A stretch of DNA of 64,000 bases from Sulfitobacter sp. BSw21498 (GTDB lineage: Bacteria > Pseudomonadota > Alphaproteobacteria > Rhodobacterales > Rhodobacteraceae). The position numbers were made by a program, and so were the translations under genes. The stretch lies in NCBI RefSeq assembly GCF_006064855.1, contig NZ_CP040753.1, positions 1,736,001 through 1,800,000 on the forward strand, given 5' to 3'. Within the stretch, counting starts at the first letter, position 1. Every line of letters starts with the position of its first letter. This document shows, piece by piece, positions 35,809 to 44,009 of this stretch. The notes beneath the pieces are model-generated. The model saw nothing but the letters and a program-made list of their open reading frames with translations. It had not been told where the DNA came from and ran no database searches.

Positions 35809-36728
35809 TGGATCTGTCTGCAATCAATCCGATCCTCTTTGTCGCGGGCTTTCTGGTGGCGGCGACGCCGCTGATCTTTGCCGCACTCGGAGAGCTGGTG
35901 GTCGAGAAATCCGGCGTGCTGAACCTTGGCGTCGAAGGGATGATGATCATCGGTGCGATCTGCGGTTTTGCCACTGCCGTTGAAACCGGATCGCCGCTGC
36001 TGGGTTTTGCCGCCGCGGCCGTGGGTGGGGCGTTGTTGAGCCTGCTGTTCGCCTTCCTGACGCAGATCACACTGGCCAATCAGGTCGCATCGGGCTTGGC
36101 GCTGACGCTGTTCGGGCTGGGGTTTTCGGCTTTGCTGGGGCAAAGCTATGTCGGGGTAAAACCGCCGCGCCTGCCGGATGTGAATTTCGGGCCCCTGCAT
36201 GACATCCCCGTCATCGGGCCGATTTTCTTTTCCCATGATATCATCTTGTACCTTGGCTTTGCGCTGGTCGTCGCGGTCTGGGCCGTGTTGAAATTCACCC
36301 GCATGGGGCTGATCCTGCGCGCTGTAGGTGAAAGCCACGAGGCCGCCCACGCCCTTGGCTATAAAGTCGTGCGGATACGGACACTGGCGATCATGTTTGG
36401 CGGGGCCTGTGCCGGATTGGGCGGTGCCTATATCAGCCTGATCCGTGTGCCCCAATGGACCGAAGGCATGACCGCAGGTGTGGGCTGGATCGCGCTTGCG
36501 CTTGTGGTCTTTGCCAGCTGGAAGCCATGGCGGCTTTTGCTGGGTGCCTATCTTTTTGGCGGTATCACTCAGCTTCAACTAAATCTGCAGGGTGCCGGCG
36601 TTGCTATTCCCGTAGAGTATCTGGCAATGTCACCCTACATCATCACCATCCTTGTACTGGTGATCCTTTCTGCGGATAAAAGCGCTGCTCCGGCATCGCT
36701 GGGCCGCATTTTCCACGCCTCAAACTAG
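35808..36728 (+). CDS. ABC transporter permease, nucleoside/purine type (second subunit)
   Basis: The 306-residue polytopic inner-membrane protein of the BPD_transp_2 family. It starts LSAINPILFVAGFLVAATPL and has the conserved LGELVVEKSGVLNLGVEGMM (about 26-45) and the coupling segment RAVGESHEAAHALGYKVVRI (about 172-191). It forms the heterodimeric permease with the preceding gene product. The BMP-type binding protein follows 53 bp later. Confidence 0.9.
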   Translation: MDLSAINPILFVAGFLVAATPLIFAALGELVVEKSGVLNLGVEGMMIIGAICGFATAVETGSPLLGFAAAAVGGALLSLLFAFLTQITLANQVASGLALTLFGLGFSALLGQSYVGVKPPRLPDVNFGPLHDIPVIGPIFFSHDIILYLGFALVVAVWAVLKFTRMGLILRAVGESHEAAHALGYKVVRIRTLAIMFGGACAGLGGAYISLIRVPQWTEGMTAGVGWIALALVVFASWKPWRLLLGAYLFGGITQLQLNLQGAGVAIPVEYLAMSPYIITILVLVILSADKSAAPASLGRIFHASN

Positions 36729-36781
36729 GGGCATATCTTCAAGCGCCCGGCAAAAAGGCGCGTTACTCAGGGGACTACGTT

Positions 36782-37855
36782 ATGAAATTCACCACACTTA
36801 TGGCCAGCGCGGCTTTGGCGCTTGGGCTTGCAGGCGGGGCCTATGCTCAGGACAAGACCAAGGTCGGCTTTGTCTTTGTTGGCCCCGTCGGCGATGGCGG
36901 CTGGACCTACGAGCACAATCAGGGCCGTTTGGCCGTCGAAAAGGAATTCGGCGATGCCGTTGAAACCGTGTTTGTCGAGAGCGTGGCCGAGGGCCCCGAT
37001 TCCGAGCGTGTGATGACGCAGATGGCATTGGACGGTGCGGATCTGATCTTTACCACCTCGTTTGGCTATATGGACCCGACCATCAACATCGCGGCCAAAT
37101 TTCCGGATGTGAAATTCGAACACGCCACCGGCTACAAGCGCGCCGACAACGTGTCGACCTATTCCGCACGGTTCTACGAAGGCCGCGCCATTCAGGGTCA
37201 CATCGCGGGCAAGATGACCAAATCGAACATCATCGGCTACATCGGGTCCTTCCCGATCCCCGAAGTGATCCGCGGCATCAACTCTGCCTATATCCACGCC
37301 AAAAAGGTCAACCCGGATGTCGAGTTCAAGATCGTCTGGGCCTACACATGGTTTGACCCTGCGAAAGAAGCAGACGCCGCCAAGGTTCTGATCGAACAGG
37401 GTGCGGACGTTGTCTTGCAGCACACAGATTCCACGGCCCCCCAAGCGGCTGCCCAAGAAGCAGGCAACGTGATCACCTTTGGTCAGGCGTCCGACATGGC
37501 GCAATACGCGCCTTCCCCCCGTGTGTCGTCGATCATTGACGACTGGGCCCCCTATTACATCGCCCGCACCAAAGCGGTCATGGATGGCACATGGGAAAGC
37601 ACGGACACATGGGACGGCATCGGTGCCGGCATGGTTGGCATCGGCGAGATCACAGACGCAGTTCCTGCCGACGTAAAAGAAGAAGCGCTGGCGCTGAAGG
37701 CCTCCATCGCGGACGGGTCCTACCACCCGTTCACCGGTCCGCTGAAAAAGCAGGACGGTTCGGATTTCCTGGCCGACGGCGAAACAGCCGATGACGGCAC
37801 GCTGGCGGGCATGAACTTCTATGTCGAAGGCATCAAAGGCGACATTCCGAACTAA
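36782..37855 (+). CDS. BMP-family ABC transporter substrate-binding protein
   Basis: The 357-residue exported protein has a signal peptide of about 22 residues (KFTTLMASAALALGLAGGAY then AQ). The mature part is a Bmp (PnrA-like) fold: KVGFVFVGPVGDGGWTYEHN (about 26-45) followed by QGRLAVEK, and the ligand-contact stretches FTTSFGYMDPT and VVLQHTDSTAPQAAAQE. BMP proteins bind purine nucleosides or bases. Together with the ATPase, two permeases and xdhABC this suggests import of a xanthine-class purine. It is not a lipoprotein, since no lipobox Cys is present. A strong terminator follows. Confidence 0.92.
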   Translation: MKFTTLMASAALALGLAGGAYAQDKTKVGFVFVGPVGDGGWTYEHNQGRLAVEKEFGDAVETVFVESVAEGPDSERVMTQMALDGADLIFTTSFGYMDPTINIAAKFPDVKFEHATGYKRADNVSTYSARFYEGRAIQGHIAGKMTKSNIIGYIGSFPIPEVIRGINSAYIHAKKVNPDVEFKIVWAYTWFDPAKEADAAKVLIEQGADVVLQHTDSTAPQAAAQEAGNVITFGQASDMAQYAPSPRVSSIIDDWAPYYIARTKAVMDGTWESTDTWDGIGAGMVGIGEITDAVPADVKEEALALKASIADGSYHPFTGPLKKQDGSDFLADGETADDGTLAGMNFYVEGIKGDIPN

Positions 37856-37880
37856 GCCGGACGTCACGATAAACGATATA

Positions 37881-37912
37881 AAGGCCTCGCAGACGCGGGG
37901 CCTTTTTTATTG
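37881..37912 (+). terminator. Rho-independent terminator of the xdh/ABC operon
   Basis: AAGGCCTCGC (37881-37890) and GCGGGGCCTT form a 10-bp stem (one G-T pair) with a 4-nt loop, followed by CTTTTTTAT. It lies 26 bp after the BMP protein stop, closing the operon 28343-37855. Confidence 0.85.
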
Positions 37913-37993
37913 TGAAATCATCGCGGTGCCCCCCCCCTGTCTTGCGACAAAACGCATCTGGCGCGTCTTGATCAAGCGGCCTAGAGAAGGCGC

Positions 37994-38359
37994 ATGCGTT
38001 TCTTGCCCGCCTTTCCTTGTCAGCTGATCGCCACCTTTCTGGTGCTGATCTCACTTGCGACATCGGGGTTTGCGCATCGCTTTGCACCGGTAGACCTGTC
38101 GCTGGAATTGCAGGCCTATGTGGCGAATGGCGGCGTATTGGCTGACCTGTGCGGCACCGGCAATCCGGCGGATGCTGGCAGCAGGGCCGACTGTAAAACC
38201 TGCCGTCTGATCGGCACCATGGCACTGCCCCACGCGGTCACCGGTCTGCCCGTTCCCGTGCTTGGGCAAACCCAAACCCTGCGCTTTGTCGCAAAACGAT
38301 TGCTGCACACGCGCAAGCCGGACCCCAGCCGCCTGACCCGCGCACCGCCCCAAGTCTGA
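37994..38359 (+). CDS. Small exported Cys-containing protein (DUF2946-like)
   Basis: The 121-residue protein starts with a signal peptide (FPCQLIATFLVLISLATSGF, cut near AHR). The mature part has three Cys: one in VLADLCGTG and two in RADCKTCRLIGTMALP, resembling the CxxC core of DUF2946-type proteins often found next to PepSY or copper/iron uptake genes. It is immediately upstream of a PepSY membrane protein on the same strand (69-bp gap). The function is unknown; periplasmic metal binding is a reasonable guess. Confidence 0.6.
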   Translation: MRFLPAFPCQLIATFLVLISLATSGFAHRFAPVDLSLELQAYVANGGVLADLCGTGNPADAGSRADCKTCRLIGTMALPHAVTGLPVPVLGQTQTLRFVAKRLLHTRKPDPSRLTRAPPQV

Positions 38360-38427
38360 ACACCTATTCCACCTGTTCATTCTTTTCGCCTGCCGATGAT
38401 GCAGGCCCTTAGGCTTGGAGCCCTCAT

Positions 38428-39813
38428 ATGACGCCCCCTACCCCCACCGCGCAGCCCCAAGGGCGCGTGAACAAACTCTATTTCGCGGCGTGGCGCTGGC
38501 ATTTCTATGCCGGATTGTTCGTGCTGCCCTTCCTGTCGATCCTCGCCGTCACCGGCATGGCGATGTTGTGGATCGCGTGGATCGACGGGCGCGACGGTGA
38601 ATATACCCCCGTGACCGTGCAAGAAACCGTCCTGTCGGTATCCCAGCAATCGCAAGCCGCGGCCGAGGCCGTGGCCGGCGGCAAACTGGTGCAATATGCG
38701 GCACCGCGCGCACCCGATCTGGCGGCGCTGTTTCGGGTGGACCGCGATGGTGATGCGGTCATGGTTGCAGTTGATCCCTATACGGCAAAGATGATCGAGA
38801 GCTTCCCGCGTCGGTCCGGCTGGTACGATTTCGCGGACGGCATCCACAGTGACCTGATGCTGGGTGTGACCGGTGATCGCATGATTGAAGCAGCGGCCTC
38901 GCTTGCCTTGGTGCTGATTGCAACGGGGCTTTATATGTGGTGGCCGCGCGGTGCAGGCTGGCGCGGTACGCTGGTGCCGCGTTTCACCAATGGTCGCGCC
39001 ACGTGGAAATCGCTGCACGGTGTCGTGGGCATCTGGGTCTCGGTGTTTCTTGTGCTGTTCCTGATCTCGGGCCTGTCTTGGGCGGGCATCTGGGGTGGCA
39101 AGATGGTGCAAGCCTGGAGCCAGTTCCCCGCCGAAAAGTGGGACGCTGTGCCATTGTCCGATGACATCCACGCCAGCATGAACCACCACCGCCGCGAGGT
39201 GCCTTGGGTGCTTGAACAAACGCCGATGCCTGCCTCTGGCAGCGACGCGGGGGCTGCGGGCGTTGCGGGGGAGGTCACGATCGACAGCATCGATGCGCTG
39301 GCGCGCGAGATCGGTTTTGACGCGCGCTATCAGATGAACCTGCCGCAGGGCGATACCGGCGTCTGGACGCTGAGCCGAGATTCGATGAATTCCGACAGTT
39401 CCGACCCGATGTCGGATCGCACCGTGCACATCGACCAGCACAGCGGCAATATCCTCGCCGATGTGCGCTATGCCGACTATTCGCTTGCAGGCAAGGCGAT
39501 GGCGGTGGGGATTGCGCTGCACATGGGCACCTTGGGGCTGCTGAGCGTACTGGCCAATACGCTGGTCTGCCTGTCGGTCCTGTTCCTCTGCGTTAGTGCG
39601 CTGGTACTGTGGTGGAAGCGTCGCCCTACCGCCGCTGGCCGTCTGTCCGCTCCGCCCATGCCGTCAGAGCTGCCGCTCTGGCAGGGGGCTGTGCTTGTCG
39701 GTCTGTTTGTGTCGATGGCCTTTCCCATGGCGGGGATCGTGTTGCTGGCGGTGCTTGCGCTCGACGCGTTGATCCTGTCGCGCCTGCCCGCGTTACGCCA
39801 CCGCCTGACATGA
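38428..39813 (+). CDS. PepSY-associated inner-membrane protein (PiuB/iron-regulated type)
   Basis: The 461-residue membrane protein of the PepSY_TM family. A first membrane helix follows the typical AAWRWHFYAGLFVLPFLSIL (about 25-44). Two periplasmic PepSY-like stretches are separated by further helices (LALVLIATGLYMWWPRGAGW, about 164-183; VVGIWVSVFLVLFLISGLSW), with conserved His in SLHGVVG and DGIHSDLMLG. Three more helices lie at the C-terminus. These proteins are often iron- or copper-regulated and proposed as reductases or metal-uptake partners; the substrate is not known. Likely co-transcribed with the DUF2946-like gene. Confidence 0.85.
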   Translation: MTPPTPTAQPQGRVNKLYFAAWRWHFYAGLFVLPFLSILAVTGMAMLWIAWIDGRDGEYTPVTVQETVLSVSQQSQAAAEAVAGGKLVQYAAPRAPDLAALFRVDRDGDAVMVAVDPYTAKMIESFPRRSGWYDFADGIHSDLMLGVTGDRMIEAAASLALVLIATGLYMWWPRGAGWRGTLVPRFTNGRATWKSLHGVVGIWVSVFLVLFLISGLSWAGIWGGKMVQAWSQFPAEKWDAVPLSDDIHASMNHHRREVPWVLEQTPMPASGSDAGAAGVAGEVTIDSIDALAREIGFDARYQMNLPQGDTGVWTLSRDSMNSDSSDPMSDRTVHIDQHSGNILADVRYADYSLAGKAMAVGIALHMGTLGLLSVLANTLVCLSVLFLCVSALVLWWKRRPTAAGRLSAPPMPSELPLWQGAVLVGLFVSMAFPMAGIVLLAVLALDALILSRLPALRHRLT

Positions 39814-39904
39814 TCTGAACAGCACCCCCGCGCCACCCGTCAAAGGCAGCGCGGGGGATGCATCCCCACTATTCATCCGGCGGCAACACGCTATCATCAG
39901 CGTC

Positions 39905-40519
39905 ATGATTAAAATCCACCACCTGAACCGGTCCCGCTCTCATCGCATTTTGTGGCTGCTCGAAGAAATCGGCGCGCCCTATGATGTCATTCCCTATAGC
40001 CGCGATGCCAAGACCAACCTCGCCCCGCCCGCGCTCAAGCACGTGCACCCGTTGGGCAAATCCCCCATGGTCGAGATTGACGGCACGCTGATTGCCGAGA
40101 GTGCCGCAATTACCGAAGTGCTCTGCACCCGTTTCGCCCCCGAGATGATCCCGGATCGCGACAGCCCCGCCTATCTGCAGCATCTTGAGCTGATGCACTT
40201 CGCAGAAGGCTCTGCCATGACGCCGATCCTGCTGAACCTCTATGTCAGCCGCTTGGGTGACGCCGGTGCGCCGCTGCATCCACGTATCACCTCCGAGCTG
40301 GACAGCCACTATAGCTATATGAACAGCCGCGTGCGGGCGTCAGGGCACTTTGTGCAGGATACGCTGTCGGCTGCCGACATTATGCTCAGCTTTCCGGCAG
40401 AGATCGCGATGCAGCAAGGACGCGCCAAGGATTATCCGGCGCTGGCGGGCTTTGTCAAAATGATCCACGCGCGCTCCGCCTACGGTCGTGCAACAGAGCG
40501 TGGCAAGACCGACGCCTAA
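39905..40519 (+). CDS. Glutathione S-transferase family protein
   Basis: The 204-residue protein has an N-terminal thioredoxin-like domain (IKIHHLNRSRSHRILWLLEE, residues 2-21; Ser/Arg in the active-site position). The cis-Pro motif is in LGKSPMVEIDG (about 50-60), and the glutathione-binding Glu-Ser pair follows in LIAESAAITE. An all-helical C-terminal domain ends near SADIMLSFPAEIA. It conjugates or reduces substrates with glutathione in the cytoplasm. It stands alone, 91 bp after the PepSY gene. Confidence 0.88.
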   Translation: MIKIHHLNRSRSHRILWLLEEIGAPYDVIPYSRDAKTNLAPPALKHVHPLGKSPMVEIDGTLIAESAAITEVLCTRFAPEMIPDRDSPAYLQHLELMHFAEGSAMTPILLNLYVSRLGDAGAPLHPRITSELDSHYSYMNSRVRASGHFVQDTLSAADIMLSFPAEIAMQQGRAKDYPALAGFVKMIHARSAYGRATERGKTDA

Positions 40520-40624
40520 CCGCGCGGTTGCACGTCCCACCGGCCCGTGTCACCCATATGCGAACAGCTTCGGGCCGGTGAGACAGCCCCAAGCGGAAAC
40601 CAGAGCAACGGACAGGGGGCGCAT

Positions 40625-41710
40625 ATGACACAGCACACATCCGATATCCTTGTCATCGGCGGTGGCATCGCAGGCATTTCGGCAGCGGCGCGCCTGTCCG
40701 GTGACGCCCAAGTCACGGTGATCGAAGGGGAAAAAGCGCTTGGCTATCACGCCTCGGGCCGCTCTGCCGCCTTGATCGAAGAGAACTACGGTGCCCCCTC
40801 TGTGCAGGCGCTGAACCGCGCCACCATCGGCTATCTGCGCGACGGCGGGTATCTCACACCACGCGGTCTGATGATCATTGCGGATCGCCACGAGGAAGAG
40901 GCGTTTCATACCGATCTCGCGCATATGGGCGTTGAACAGATCACCCCCGACGACGCACTGCGCCTTGTCCCGATCCTCGCTGCGGAACGGATCGCTTTTG
41001 CGGGCTATCACGCCGACGCCCATGATATTGATACCGACCGCCTGCTGCAGGATTTCGCCAAGGACCTGCGCCGCAACGGCGGGCGGATTTACACTGGGCA
41101 TCCCGTGACCGCGATCGCCCGCACCGGCGACATGTGGGAGGTCACCGCAGGCCCGCAAACCTACCACGCGAAGAAACTGGTGAATGCCGCCGGAGCGTGG
41201 GCCGATCAGATCGCCATTCTGGCAGGCGTCGCCCCACTGGGGATCACGCCCCTACGGCGGTCGATGGCGCGGATCGCGGCACCAGGTGGGTACGACCTGT
41301 CGCTCTGGCCGATGTTTTTTGGCGTGGGCGAAACGTGGTACGCCAAGCCCGACGCGGGCGCGCTGTTGATCTCGCCTGCCGAAGAGGACCCGACCGACCC
41401 CCATGATGCGTGGGCCGACGACATGGTGCTGGCCGAGGGGCTGGAGCGGTATCAGAATATGGTCGCCGTGCCGCTCACCAAACCCATCTCGACGTGGGCG
41501 GGACTGCGCAGTTTTGCCCCTGACCGCACGCTGGTGCTTGGCCCCGATCCCGCCATGCCCGATTTTATCTGGAGCGCGGGACAAGGCGGATACGGCTTCC
41601 AGACCAGCGCTGCCGCATCGCAATTGGTGGCCGATCTGACCCTTGGCAATACCCCATCCCTGCCCGAAACTGTGGTCGCGGCACTGCGCCCAGAAAGGCT
41701 ACGCCCATGA
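40625..41710 (+). CDS. FAD-dependent amino-acid oxidase/dehydrogenase (DAO family)
   Basis: From ATG 40625 there are 361 residues; the frame extends upstream but lacks family sequence. The N-terminal dinucleotide-binding motif is DILVIGGGIAGISAAARLSG (about 7-26) with the acidic VTVIEGE. A conserved YHASGRSAALIEENYG comes next and the C-terminal FAD contact is SAGQGGYGFQTSAAAS. It oxidises an amine or amino acid; similar enzymes are annotated glycerol-3-phosphate or D-amino-acid oxidases, so substrate is open. The 4-bp overlap with the DUF938 gene indicates an operon. Confidence 0.85.
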   Translation: MTQHTSDILVIGGGIAGISAAARLSGDAQVTVIEGEKALGYHASGRSAALIEENYGAPSVQALNRATIGYLRDGGYLTPRGLMIIADRHEEEAFHTDLAHMGVEQITPDDALRLVPILAAERIAFAGYHADAHDIDTDRLLQDFAKDLRRNGGRIYTGHPVTAIARTGDMWEVTAGPQTYHAKKLVNAAGAWADQIAILAGVAPLGITPLRRSMARIAAPGGYDLSLWPMFFGVGETWYAKPDAGALLISPAEEDPTDPHDAWADDMVLAEGLERYQNMVAVPLTKPISTWAGLRSFAPDRTLVLGPDPAMPDFIWSAGQGGYGFQTSAAASQLVADLTLGNTPSLPETVVAALRPERLRP

Positions 41711-42357
41711 CCGGCAAGCTTCCCCCCTCCGCCAGCGTGGCGATCCCCGCCAGTGGCGCGATGCTGCACGCGCCCGCTGCCGACCGGAACAAAGACGCCC
41801 TGTGTGATCTGCTGCGCGAACACGCGCCGCAAAAAGGGCGCGCGCTCGAGATCGCCAGCGGCACAGGCCAGCATATCGCCGCCTTTGCCCGTGCCCTGCC
41901 AAACCTGCAGTGGCAACCGACTGAACCCGCACCCGACCGCCGCGCCAGCATTGACGCCTATATCACCAAAGCGGCCTTGCCCAATGTCGCCCCCGCAGCA
42001 CCGCTCGACGCCACGGCGACGGGCTGGCACGAAACGCTGCCGGCGCAAGACCTGATCTTTTTTGCCAACCTGTTGCACCTGATCCCGACGGACGCGGCCC
42101 AACGTGTCATCTCCGAAGCCGCCTTGGCCCTCGCCCCCGGCGGCGCGTTGATCTTCTATGGCCCGTTCCGCCGCGATGGCATCCTCACCTCGGAGGGAGA
42201 CCTGAGGTTCGACGCCGAGCTGCGTTCCGCCGACCCTGCCATTGGATATAAGGATACGGTCGACATCACGCGTTGGCTCAGCGATGCTGCGCTGAGCCCC
42301 ATCGACCTCGTCGAGATGCCCGCCAATAATCTGGCCTTTATCGCGCGAAAGCCGTGA
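41707..42357 (+). CDS. DUF938 SAM-dependent methyltransferase-like protein
   Basis: The 216-residue Rossmann-fold protein has the family opening DRNKDALCDLL, then motif I ALEIASGTGQHIAAFARALP (about 47-66). The acidic pocket WQPTEPAPDRRASIDAY comes next, then LIFFANLLHLIPTDAA and LAPGGALIFYGPFRRDG. DUF938 proteins are predicted S-adenosylmethionine methyltransferases of unknown substrate. It lies between the DAO oxidase and the GH25 gene with 4-bp overlaps, so all three are co-translated. Confidence 0.88.
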   Translation: MTGKLPPSASVAIPASGAMLHAPAADRNKDALCDLLREHAPQKGRALEIASGTGQHIAAFARALPNLQWQPTEPAPDRRASIDAYITKAALPNVAPAAPLDATATGWHETLPAQDLIFFANLLHLIPTDAAQRVISEAALALAPGGALIFYGPFRRDGILTSEGDLRFDAELRSADPAIGYKDTVDITRWLSDAALSPIDLVEMPANNLAFIARKP

Positions 42358-42359
42358 CC

Positions 42360-43142
42360 ATGCCCCGACTTCGCGTTCTTGCCTTGCTCTGTTCTCTTGC
42401 CCTCTCTGCTTGTGGCGCGCCGCAGATCTCTGTGCCCTTGGGGGATGTGACGGCGGCCAATTTCGGCGACCGCAAGCCGGTTGACTGGCCCGGCCAAAGC
42501 CCCGACCGTTATGCGGTCCACGGCATCGACGCGGCCCGTTTCCAAGACCCGCTGAACTGGGGCGAAGCACGGGTTTCGGGGGTGAACTTTGCCTTTATCA
42601 AAGCAACCGAAGGCGGCGATCTGCTGGACCCGATGTTCCAGAACCACTGGGACGGCGCAGGCCGTGCTGGCGTGGCACGCGGGGCATATCACTTCTACTA
42701 TTTCTGCACGACACCCGAAAAACAGGCCCGCTGGTTCATTGAAAACGTGCCCAAGACCACAGGCATGCTGCCCCCCGTGCTGGATCTGGAGTGGAACCCG
42801 TTTTCGCCCACCTGCACACTGCGCCCGCCCGCCGATACCGTACGCAAGAATACTCTAATTTTTCTGCGCATCCTCAAGGCGCACTACGGCCAGCAACCGA
42901 TTATCTACACGGCACCTGATTTCTACGAGACCAACCAGTTGGGCCGCTTGCGCGATGTGGAATTCTGGCTCCGCTCCACCGCCGCCCACCCGTCCGAGAA
43001 ATACCCGAATGAACGCTGGACCTTCTGGCAATATACCAGCACAGGCCGCGTGACCGGAGCGCAGGGCGACATCGACATCAACGTCTACGCCGGCAGCCCC
43101 GCCAGCTGGAAAAGCTGGCTCGCACGGCGGCAGGTGCGGTAA
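42360..43142 (+). CDS. GH25 family lysozyme lipoprotein
   Basis: I take ATG 42360 (a GTG at 42354 is also possible) because it opens a lipoprotein signal (RLRVLALLCSLALSACGAPQ, lipobox LSAC). The GH25 fold shows the catalytic Asp in HGIDAARFQD and the DLE motif in VLDLEWNPF (about 140-148). It ends with FWQYTSTGRVTGAQGDIDIN, the usual strand-8 Trp-Gln-Tyr. It should cut peptidoglycan from the outer-membrane side or periplasm. Many Rhodobacteraceae have this gene; its cell-biological role is not established. Confidence 0.88.
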   Translation: MPRLRVLALLCSLALSACGAPQISVPLGDVTAANFGDRKPVDWPGQSPDRYAVHGIDAARFQDPLNWGEARVSGVNFAFIKATEGGDLLDPMFQNHWDGAGRAGVARGAYHFYYFCTTPEKQARWFIENVPKTTGMLPPVLDLEWNPFSPTCTLRPPADTVRKNTLIFLRILKAHYGQQPIIYTAPDFYETNQLGRLRDVEFWLRSTAAHPSEKYPNERWTFWQYTSTGRVTGAQGDIDINVYAGSPASWKSWLARRQVR

Positions 43143-43232
43143 GGCGCGAAAGCAATCTATCAGGGCGCCACCTTGGACATTGCAATTATAAAGTGAACCT
43201 GGCACGATTTCCCAAGCGGAAATGGCAGGCAC

Positions 43233-44000
43233 ATGGCGACGCGTCGAAACTGGACCGAAGACGAGGTAACAGAGGCTTTGTCGCTGTATCTGCTGCTGCC
43301 CTTTGGCAAGTTCCACTCTGGCACACCGCAAATTATCCGCATGGCCGAACGGATCGGGCGCACGCCGTCGTCTGTGGCGATGAAACTGTCCAACCTCGCC
43401 GCATTGGACGAAACGCTGCCGCAAAAGGGGCTCGCCAATCTGTCAGCGATGGACCGGCAGATGTGGGCGCGATATCGGCAGGATCCCTCCTTTGTATTTG
43501 CCGCCTATGAAGCACAGCTTGAGCCGCCAAAGCCCCAGATGCCCGGTTTTTCAGAACAGCGGCAAGCAGACTGGATCGCCAAGCAATCAGAGGTCACCCG
43601 ACGTGCGGTGGTGCAGCGCCGCGGTCAAAGCTTCTTCCGCGAGATGATCCTGAACAACTACCGGTCACGCTGCGCACTGACAGGGATCGACGACGCGCGG
43701 CTGCTGACCGCAAGCCACATTGTCGGCTGGCAAGAGAACGAGGCGCAGCGGTTTTACCCTGAAAACGGTATCTGTCTGAACGCCCTGCATGATCGCGCCT
43801 TTGACCGGCATCTGATCAGTTTTGACGACGACTACCGCATGCTCATCGCCGATGACATGCCTGATGAAGCCAAACGCAAGCTAACTGCCGGAGCCTCCGA
43901 AAGCCTGCAATTGCCAGAGCGGTTCCTGCCCGATCCTGCGTATCTACAACATCATCGGCAGCGCATGGCCGAGCGGCAGAACAGGCCGCCGCTCGGTTAA
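43233..44000 (+). CDS. HNH endonuclease domain protein
   Basis: The 255-residue protein has an N-terminal helical domain (NWTEDEVTEALSLYLLLPFG; RIGRTPSSVAMKLSNLAALD, helix-turn-helix-like) and a C-terminal HNH nuclease. In the HNH part, YRSRCALTGID contributes a Cys, LTASHIVGW the first His, NGICLNALHDRAFDRHL the Asn and second His. This layout matches putative type IV/McrA-like restriction proteins, many of which are core orphans in alphaproteobacteria. No methylase or other restriction gene is adjacent. A defence role is possible but not shown. Confidence 0.82.
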   Translation: MATRRNWTEDEVTEALSLYLLLPFGKFHSGTPQIIRMAERIGRTPSSVAMKLSNLAALDETLPQKGLANLSAMDRQMWARYRQDPSFVFAAYEAQLEPPKPQMPGFSEQRQADWIAKQSEVTRRAVVQRRGQSFFREMILNNYRSRCALTGIDDARLLTASHIVGWQENEAQRFYPENGICLNALHDRAFDRHLISFDDDYRMLIADDMPDEAKRKLTAGASESLQLPERFLPDPAYLQHHRQRMAERQNRPPLG

Positions 44001-44009
44001 GGTCAGGCT

